A stretch of 64,000 nt of DNA from Molossus alvarezi. Taxonomy: Eukaryota > Chordata > Mammalia > Chiroptera > Molossidae. Positions 56,687 through 64,000 of this stretch are shown piece after piece. The stretch covers positions 12,174,501 through 12,238,500 of the forward strand of contig CM073886.1 in assembly GCA_037176705.1 (NCBI GenBank), in the 5' to 3' direction. Position 1 is the stretch's first letter, and each line of letters starts with the position of its first letter. The translations under genes were made by a program, and so were the position numbers. The notes under the pieces were generated by a model. That model searched no databases and had not been told where the DNA came from. It saw only the letters and a program-made list of their open reading frames with translations.

Positions 56687-57637
56687 ATGTATCATAACAG
56701 TGCAGAAAACAAGATGGAGCACCAACCAGAAGGAATCTCTGAATGAAAGGAGGCAACTGAGATTTGAGTGGATTGACCCAGGAAATCACATCCTAAAAAC
56801 CACACAGGAGAGGACATCTGAGAAAGCAGGCATAGTGCCCTTCCTGGGCAATGAAAGGGAGCCAGGCTAGTCCTGGACAGCCACCAGGATTAGTAAGAGT
56901 CCAAAGTGTGGACCAGCAGAGCAGGCCACCTGCACTTGTGCCAGGCAGCACTGGGAGAATCTGCTCACACATCCTTTACTGGACCCGTAGACTCAGGAAG
57001 GCCAGTGCCGCTTTGCCAAGAAAATGCATTGATGGCATAGTCAGACACCCCACCACACTGCCAGAATGAATAGAGATAAATAGAAAAGAAACATCCATAG
57101 ACAGAGGGAGAACACAAAGAACACACATCCAGGAGTCACCAAGTACCTGTGAAAATTCACCTCCATGAGAAAAAGGCACCAAACGCTATCAGTCAGACCT
57201 GTGGCAAGGATATATGCGTGCTAAGCAACGTAAAGTCTCACAACCCTGTGAGGTACACCAGGTGTTAGCGTACTACCGCCCGCAGGCAAAATCGAACACA
57301 CACCCTTTTTTACAAAAACCTATGAGCTAAAAACAGCTTAGGCATTTTTTAATGGTTGGGGGGAACTTGCTTTAGAAAGTACATAACACATGAAAGCATT
57401 ATAAAGTTCAAATTACGGAACTATACCCACATTCATTTATTTGTGCTGCCCACAGCTGCCTTCACACTGTCGTGCAGAGCTGAGCGGTGGCAACAGCACT
57501 GTACGGGCCACTCTGCACACTCACAACTCAGTGGTGTGCTCACCACCCAGCATCTCAAGCGCCACTACAGTTGTACTCTAACTTTTTTTTTTTTTTTTGC
57601 TTATTACCTGTGCAAACCTGTCATGTCAAAACAAGAA
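56687..57637. other. No gene recognised
   Basis: Unclassified sequence between two L1s; apparently unique. Confidence 0.3.
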
Positions 57638-57648
57638 AAGTGAACTCT

Positions 57649-57886
57649 AGCCCTGGCCAGGTGGTTCAGTTGGTTGGAGTATCGTCCCGTATATCAGAAG
57701 GTTTGAGTTTGATTCGCAGTCAGGGCACATGCTTGGGTCTCGGGTTCGATCCCCAGTTGGGGTATGTGCAGTGCAAGAGGCAGCTGACCAATGTTTCTCT
57801 CTCACATTGATGTTTCTCCCTCCCCCACCTCCTCTCTCTAACCATATCCTCCGGTGAGGATTTCAAAATTTAAATAAATAAATGAG
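57649..57886 (+). mobile_element. Ves SINE, older type
   Basis: Head agccctggccaggtggttcag; duplication aagtgaactct. Confidence 0.92.
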
Positions 57887-57887
57887 A

Positions 57888-58695
57888 AGTGAACTCTGAA
57901 CATCACTAATTATCAGGGAAATGCAAATCAAAACCACAATGAGCTGTCACCTTACACCTGTCAGAATGGCTATTATCAAAAAGACAAGAAGTAAGTGTTG
58001 GCGAGGATGTAGAGAAAAGGGGACCTCATGCACTGTCGGTGGAATTGTAAATTGGTACAGCCACTATGAAAAACAGTACCAAAGCTCCTCAGAAAATTAA
58101 GAAAAGAGCTACCAGGTGATCCAGCAATTCCTCTTCTGGGTATTTATCTAAAGAATATGACAACACTAATTTGAAAAGAGATATGCACCCCTGTTTATTG
58201 CAGCATTCGTTACAAAAGCCAAGATACGGAAACAACCTAAGTGTCCATCAGAAGATGGGTGGATAACATTGTGGTACATATATACAATGGAATATTACTC
58301 GGCCATGAAAAACAATGAAATCTTACCATTTGTGACAACATGAATACATCTAAAGGGTATTATGCTAAGTGAAATAAGTCAGACAGAAAAGGACAAAAAA
58401 CATATGATTTTAATCATATGCAGAATATAAAACAAAAAACTCACAAGTGAATGAACAAAACAAAACAAACTCATAGATACAGAGGACGGAATGGTGGTTA
58501 CTAGAGGAGAAATGGGGTGGGGGAGGCAAAATGGGTAACAGGTCAAATATATGGTGATGCATGGGAATTAGACTTTGGGTGGCAGCACTCAGTAGAGTAT
58601 ACAGGTATCCAATAATAATGTTGTACACCTGAAACGTATATCTAATGACATTAGCAATGTTACCTCAATTTATAAAAATTAAAACAATTTTTAAG
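57888..58695 (+). mobile_element. L1 3' end
   Basis: ORF2 C-terminal remnants (catcactaattatcaggg, gtcagaatggctattatc) through the 3' UTR (aatgttgtacacctgaaac) to an A-rich end. Many stops; older than the L1 at 53 kb. Confidence 0.75.
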
Positions 58696-58849
58696 TGGAC
58701 TATAAATGTTCCATTTTTAAGGCACAGTGGAGAATGGATTATTCTGTCATCGAATTGGATGGCCAAGGGTTGTGTTTATTGTGCAGTGACACTGCAGCTG
58801 GTTGACAGTACCAGACTAGGCACCCATCACTGGCACTCTCTCTCTATCT

Positions 58850-59028
58850 TTTTTTTTTTTTTAATATTTTTTCTTTATTGATTTTAGAGAGAGAGGAAGT
58901 GAGAGGGAGAAAAAGATAGAAACATCGATGAGAGAGAACATCGATAGGCCACCTCCTACATGCCCTGCACTGGGGATCAAGCCCACAACCTGGGCATGTG
59001 CCCTGAAGGGGAATCGAACCAGCGACAT
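58850..59028 (-). mobile_element. Ves SINE, 5' part of head missing
   Basis: Minus strand; stops after gggaatcgaaccagcgac, so the A-box side is truncated. Confidence 0.85.
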
Positions 59029-59279
59029 AACAAGTTCCTTCACAAAAATTAAAAGTAAAAATGAGGCAACCAAATTAAATTTCCAAGTGGCTCATTTGGT
59101 GTTCACCAAGCAAGGAAAGCTACTTACATGTGGTGATTTAGTCATGCTTTATTGCAGCAGCTGAAGAAGTGTGTCCTGAGAAAATAAAATTAAGATGAGC
59201 AGCCTTTGGGTGAAAACAGTTGTCTTAAAACTTGAGGTCACTGACAGCAACATTAATAGTCTATTAAAAATGAGGCGAT

Positions 59280-59520
59280 GCCCTGGCCGGTTTGGCTCAG
59301 CGGTTAGAGCATCGGCCTGCGGTCTGGAGAGACCCGGGTTCGGTTCCCACTAAGGGCATGTACCTCGGTTGCAGTTTGTCCCCGGCCCTGGTTGGTCGTG
59401 CGGGTGGCAGCCACTCGATGTGTCCCTTTCACATCGATGTTTCTCTCTCTCTCTCTCCCTCCTGCTCTATCTGAACAAAGAATGAAAAAGTGTCCTTGGG
59501 TGAGGATAATAAAAAAAAAA
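59280..59520 (+). mobile_element. Ves SINE, type A, first of a same-site pair
   Basis: Flanks aaaatgaggcgat and aaatgaggtgaat. Confidence 0.93.
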
Positions 59521-59533
59521 AAATGAGGTGAAT

Positions 59534-59773
59534 GCCCTAGTCGGTGTGGTTCAGTGGTTAGAGCGTCGGCCTGTGGACCAAAGGGTCGAGGTTCGATTCC
59601 CAGTTAAGGGCATGTGCCTGGGTTGCAGGTTCAGTCCCTGGCCCTGGTAGGGGCGAGTGCAGGAGGCAACCAATTGATGTGTCTCTCTCACATCAATGTC
59701 TCTCTTCCCCCATCCCCACTTTCACTCTAAAAAAAATATCCTTGGGTGAAGATTAACAATAACAACAACAACA
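59534..59773 (+). mobile_element. Ves SINE, second of a same-site pair
   Basis: Flanks gaggtgaat on both sides; tail has an (AAC)n run. Confidence 0.92.
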
Positions 59774-60433
59774 GAGGTGAATACTTTGAATCAGTTTCCT
59801 TGGCTCTTGCTGAATTCACAGATACTAGTGAAATTGCTACTGGTAGTTTCTTCAAGGAGTCAACACCTGAACCCTGAGTGGGGAAGTGGCTGAAGAATTA
59901 GCCTCTGTGCACAGTCACAACAACTGCAGGCAAGAATATTTTCAAAGTCAAGAAAACATTAATTCAGTAGAACTTGAAGTAGAACCTGCTAATGTGTGTT
60001 ATCATTGGTGGTGGTAAGAATACACACAGAACAGGAAAAAGCTGAGGTGGACACATTTACAAAGCTTGTACAAACACAGTGTTTAAAGCCTAAGGTTTTT
60101 CACTGCATTATTCATCAGCAAATACTTTGAGGAAATATTTGCATCTCTCATCAGTACTGAATGTCAACTATGAATTCCATGCACTTAACTAGCACCAACA
60201 GATGTACATTCGCATTCAGCTTTGATGACAGAGAACACTACTAACTTTAAACCCCAGTTAAGCAGAATGATATCCATTGTTTTCATCAATAGACCTCAAT
60301 GGGGAAAAAATGAGAAATATCTGTAACAAAAACAAATTAATAAATTAAAAAATCAATTAATTAATTTAAAAAGTAATGCATTCAATTACTATGATTACAG
60401 TTTGAATTTTGCCTGTACAAAACTGTGGAAGAC

Positions 60434-60680
60434 GCCCTGGCCAGTTTGGCTCAGCAGTTAGAGCGTTGGTCCGTGGACCAGAGAGTCCCGGGTTCGGTTC
60501 CCGCTAAGGGCACGTACCTCAGTTGCAGTTTGTCTCTGGCCCCGGTTGGGGTCGTGTGGGTGGCAACCACTCGATGTTTCTCTCTCACATCAATGTTTCT
60601 CTCTCTCTCTTCCTCACTCTCTCCCTCCTGCTCTATCTGAAGATAAATGCCAAAATGCCCTCAGGTGAGGCTAAAAAAAA
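60434..60680 (+). mobile_element. Ves SINE, type A
   Basis: Duplication actgtggaa/attgtggaa. Confidence 0.92.
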
Positions 60681-60689
60681 TTGTGGAAA

Positions 60690-60800
60690 TTGTTTTCTTC
60701 TGTTTTCCTAGATTCTGACTTTTGACCCACAAAGTGTAAAATATTTACTATCTGGCCCTTTACAGAAAACATTTGTAAACACCTGAAGTTGACTGTTATC
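60690..60800. repeat. MER5-like fragment
   Basis: Text agattctgacttttgaccca...tttactatctggccctttac resembles the non-autonomous hAT element MER5. Short and old. Confidence 0.4.
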
Positions 60801-61132
60801 TTCATTTTACACACAAGGAAATGAAAGCAGAGGTCAGCAACTTGACTGAGTCTCATCCCTGGGGCGCAGACAGGCAGGCTAACTGCAGAGGGATGATCTC
60901 CCCACAGATCCACGCTGCCTCTAACCAACGCAAACAGAGCTGGACCTGAGGCAATAACACTAGTGGCGTCCACAGACGGTCCCACAGCCCACGATGAAAT
61001 CACGTTTGTAAAACCAAACAGTTTTGAAATAGAACCAATTACAGATAATGGGCTCAGAACCTGGTCAACATACCACAACAGTAAGAAAACAAGCATGTGA
61101 AACTTAAAGGTTAATCATTTCTGGACTGCTAG

Positions 61133-62085
<953 letters not shown>

Positions 62086-62429
62086 AAAAGCAATAGTAGC
62101 TGGCTGTCTGCAGCCCTGGGGAAGGGCTCACCAAAGGAACAAATGCTTCCGCCATCGCATCTGTCCGAGAGAAAGCTGCCTCTCCAGCCCTCATCTCGAG
62201 GCCAAACAACTCAGTTCTTCCCTGCACATCTCAGGTGCCTTTCAAGCTGCCTCCTTTCCCACCTCAGAGGGAGCAAGTCCGAGTGCACCTGAAGGAAATC
62301 TTTTTAAAAAATTGGTATTCAGAATGTAAAAGGGATCCACAAAAACACTTGGGAGAAACTTCCGGTCAGGATGGCGGGTAGGTAACCACGGTATCACGTC
62401 CTCCCACAACCACATCAAAGTTACAACTA

Positions 62430-62677
62430 AGCCCTGACCGGTTTGGCTCAGCGGTTAGAGCGTCGGCCTGCGGTCTAGAGAGACCCGGGTTCGGTTCCCG
62501 CTAAGGACACGTACCTCGGTTGCAGTTTGTCCCCGGCCCTGGTTGGTCGCGCGGGTGGCAGCCACTCGATGTGTCCCTTTCACGTCGATGTTTCTCTCTC
62601 TCTTCCTCTCTCTCCCTCCCACTCTATCTGAACAAAAAATGGAAAAATGTCCTCGGGTGAGGATAAAAAAAAAAAAA
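62430..62677 (+). mobile_element. Ves SINE, type A, in HAL1
   Basis: Perfect 14-base duplication aaagttacaactaa. Confidence 0.96.
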
Positions 62678-62723
62678 AAAGTTACAACTAAACTACAGAA
62701 CAACCATCATTCAAAACCGCCTG

Positions 62724-63007
62724 GCCCTGGCCGGTTTGGCTCAGCGGTTAGAGCGTCGACCTGCGGTCCGGAGAGACCCGGGTTCGGTTCCCGCTAAGGG
62801 CATGTACCTCGGTTGCAGTTTGTCCCCGGTCCTGGTTGGTTGTGCGGGTGGCAGCCACTCGATGTGTTACTTTCGCATCGATGTTTCTCTCTCTCTCTCT
62901 GTTCCTCTCTCTCCCTCCCACTCTACCTGAACAGAAAATGGAAAAATGTCCTCCGGTGAGGATAAAAAAAAATTTTTTTTTAAATAAATAAATAAATAAA
63001 AACAAAC
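62724..63007 (+). mobile_element. Ves SINE, type A, in HAL1
   Basis: Perfect duplication aaaaccgcctg; tail with (AAAT)n. Confidence 0.96.
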
Positions 63008-63766
63008 AAAACCGCCTGAAATCAAGCTGAATGGAAGTCCTACAACTACGGAATTAAAGCAGCAGCCACATCCAGACTGGTAGGAGGGGCGGTGGCGCGA
63101 CGGGCTGGTCCCACACCCACGTGTGGCGGATAAAATCAGGAGGACACCTCGGCCGGAAGGTCCTTCCTGAGGACTGAGGGGTCCCTGTCCCACACCAGGT
63201 GCCCCGCTCAGGGTTCCAGTGCCAGGAAGAGAATCCCCATAACTTCTGGCTGGAAAACCCAGCAGGAACGGAGGCACAGGGAGGCTGAGGCGGCTGGAGC
63301 CCCAGGCAGCTCCTTAAAGGGCCCGCGCACGGACTTATCGGACTCTCTCCCTCTAAGCTTGGAGGGGAGGCAGCTCGAGGGGCGCCAGAGACATACAGGG
63401 AAGAACTGAGCTGTTTGGCACTGGAGCGAGGGCTGGAGAGGGGGCTTTCTCCGGGACCAACGTGCTGTCAGAGGCCTTTGTTCCTTTAGTGAGCCCTTCC
63501 CTGGGGCGGCAGACAGTCACCATATCTGGGACTCCAGCAACCTGGCTCACACTGGTAGCCCCGCCCTGCTGATTCACTGAGGCCCTGCCCCGCCCAACTT
63601 TCAGGCCCACCCAAGCTGTTGCCAGTTGCTTAACCATAGGATTGGCCTGTCTGGGATCCTGCTTCAGGTTTTCCTAAATTCTTTCAAACGAGCAGCATCT
63701 GGTCTCAGCGAGCCCCATACCTCTCATTAAGTAATACACTGAAACAAACACAGGGGGGCAGCCAAA

Positions 63767-64000
63767 ATGAGGAGACAAAGAAACAGGTCCCAAATGAAAG
63801 AACAGAACAAAACCCCAAGAAAAGAACTCAGCGAAATGGAGATAAGCAACCTAACAGATACTGAGTTCAAAATACTGCTTATAAAGATGCTCAATGAACT
63901 TAGTGAGAACCTCAGTGAACTTAGGGAGGGCCTCAAGAGCATAAGAAAAGACCAGTCAGAAATCATGGATACACAGTTAGAATTGAAGGAGGCATTAACT
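63767..64000 (+). CDS. HAL1 copy 2 ORF1, partial at window end
   Basis: The ATG at 63,767 opens MRRQRNRSQMKEQNKT and stays open to the last base (78 codons). It is the N-terminal coiled-coil region of an L1-type ORF1 protein (nucleic-acid chaperone). It differs from copy 1 by one extra Arg codon and a few substitutions. Whether it is intact cannot be judged here. Confidence 0.75.
   Translation, partial: MRRQRNRSQMKEQNKTPRKELSEMEISNLTDTEFKILLIKMLNELSENLSELREGLKSIRKDQSEIMDTQLELKEALT

Larger units (their letters stand above)
59030..60180 (+). pseudogene. Degraded hAT-like transposase remnant
   Basis: Short translated pieces look like a hAT (Charlie/ZBED-type) transposase: KNEATKLNFQVAHLVFTKQG, ESVSLALAEFTDTSEIA and VFHCIIHQQIL, in the expected order. 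Two Ves SINEs split it. Assignment is by memory of hAT motifs. Confidence 0.42.
62359..64000 (+). mobile_element. HAL1 copy 2, split by two Ves SINEs and cut by the window end
   Basis: The 5' end (gtcaggatggcgggtaggtaac) matches the copy at 19,539. Ves SINEs interrupt it at 62,430-62,677 and 62,724-63,007, each with clear target duplications. Similarity to copy 1 is very high from 63,020 onward. Confidence 0.92.

Overview
The window is vertebrate nuclear DNA, almost certainly from a vespertilionid (evening) bat. The main evidence is about 40 copies of tRNA-derived Ves SINEs, which have A and B boxes, a CT-rich 3' half and either an AATAAA/poly(A) end or a GGATAAAAA end. They sit beside HAL1 (half-LINE-1) elements, young L1s, class I endogenous retroviruses and a mariner MITE. 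This mix fits Myotis and its relatives. No bacterial-type operons, CRISPR arrays or true tRNA/rRNA genes were seen.

One host gene is recognisable: IL9R, the interleukin-9 receptor alpha chain. It lies on the minus strand between about 48.1 kb (TATA box and probable non-coding exon 1) and 39.86 kb (stop). Eight coding exons can be placed with GT/AG splice sites, and their phases join into one uninterrupted frame of 463 codons including the stop. Paired cysteines, WSEWS, a transmembrane helix, box 1 and a YLPQ STAT-docking motif are all present. The C-terminus appears frame-shifted relative to the human protein. Two processed pseudogenes are present: RTRAF (C14orf166) at 5.3-6.2 kb and TMEM50A at 61.2-61.8 kb.

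Layout: 0-5 kb holds SINEs, an old L1 and unclassified DNA. From 5.1 to 25.9 kb, one L1 ORF2-to-3' region appears to have been opened repeatedly by later insertions. These are the RTRAF pseudogene, Ves SINEs, a solo LTR, two defective minus-strand gammaretrovirus-like proviruses (ERV-A 8.1-13.7 kb, ERV-B 14.9-24.6 kb) and a further LTR. ERV-B itself contains a plus-strand HAL1 in its protease region; ERV-A contains a HAL1 tail. 26-30 kb holds LTR-like and unclassified repeats, and 30.0-30.6 kb an MLT1A-type LTR split by a Ves. From 31 to 37.3 kb there are two more L1 3' ends with nested insertions, including an LTR that itself contains an L1 and a mariner MITE that contains a Ves. 37.9-50.6 kb is GC-rich, gene-bearing and poor in repeats. 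50.6-64 kb returns to SINEs, including an L1 with an internal ORF2 deletion, an L1 3' end, hAT and MER5-like remnants and a second HAL1 that runs off the window edge.

The genes do not form a pathway: IL9R is the only apparently functional protein-coding locus, and everything else is mobile DNA or its by-products. I found no clear evidence of a new biological system. The most notable points are the altered IL9R tail, the nested-insertion history, and several unusual SINE, HAL1 and ERV deletion forms.
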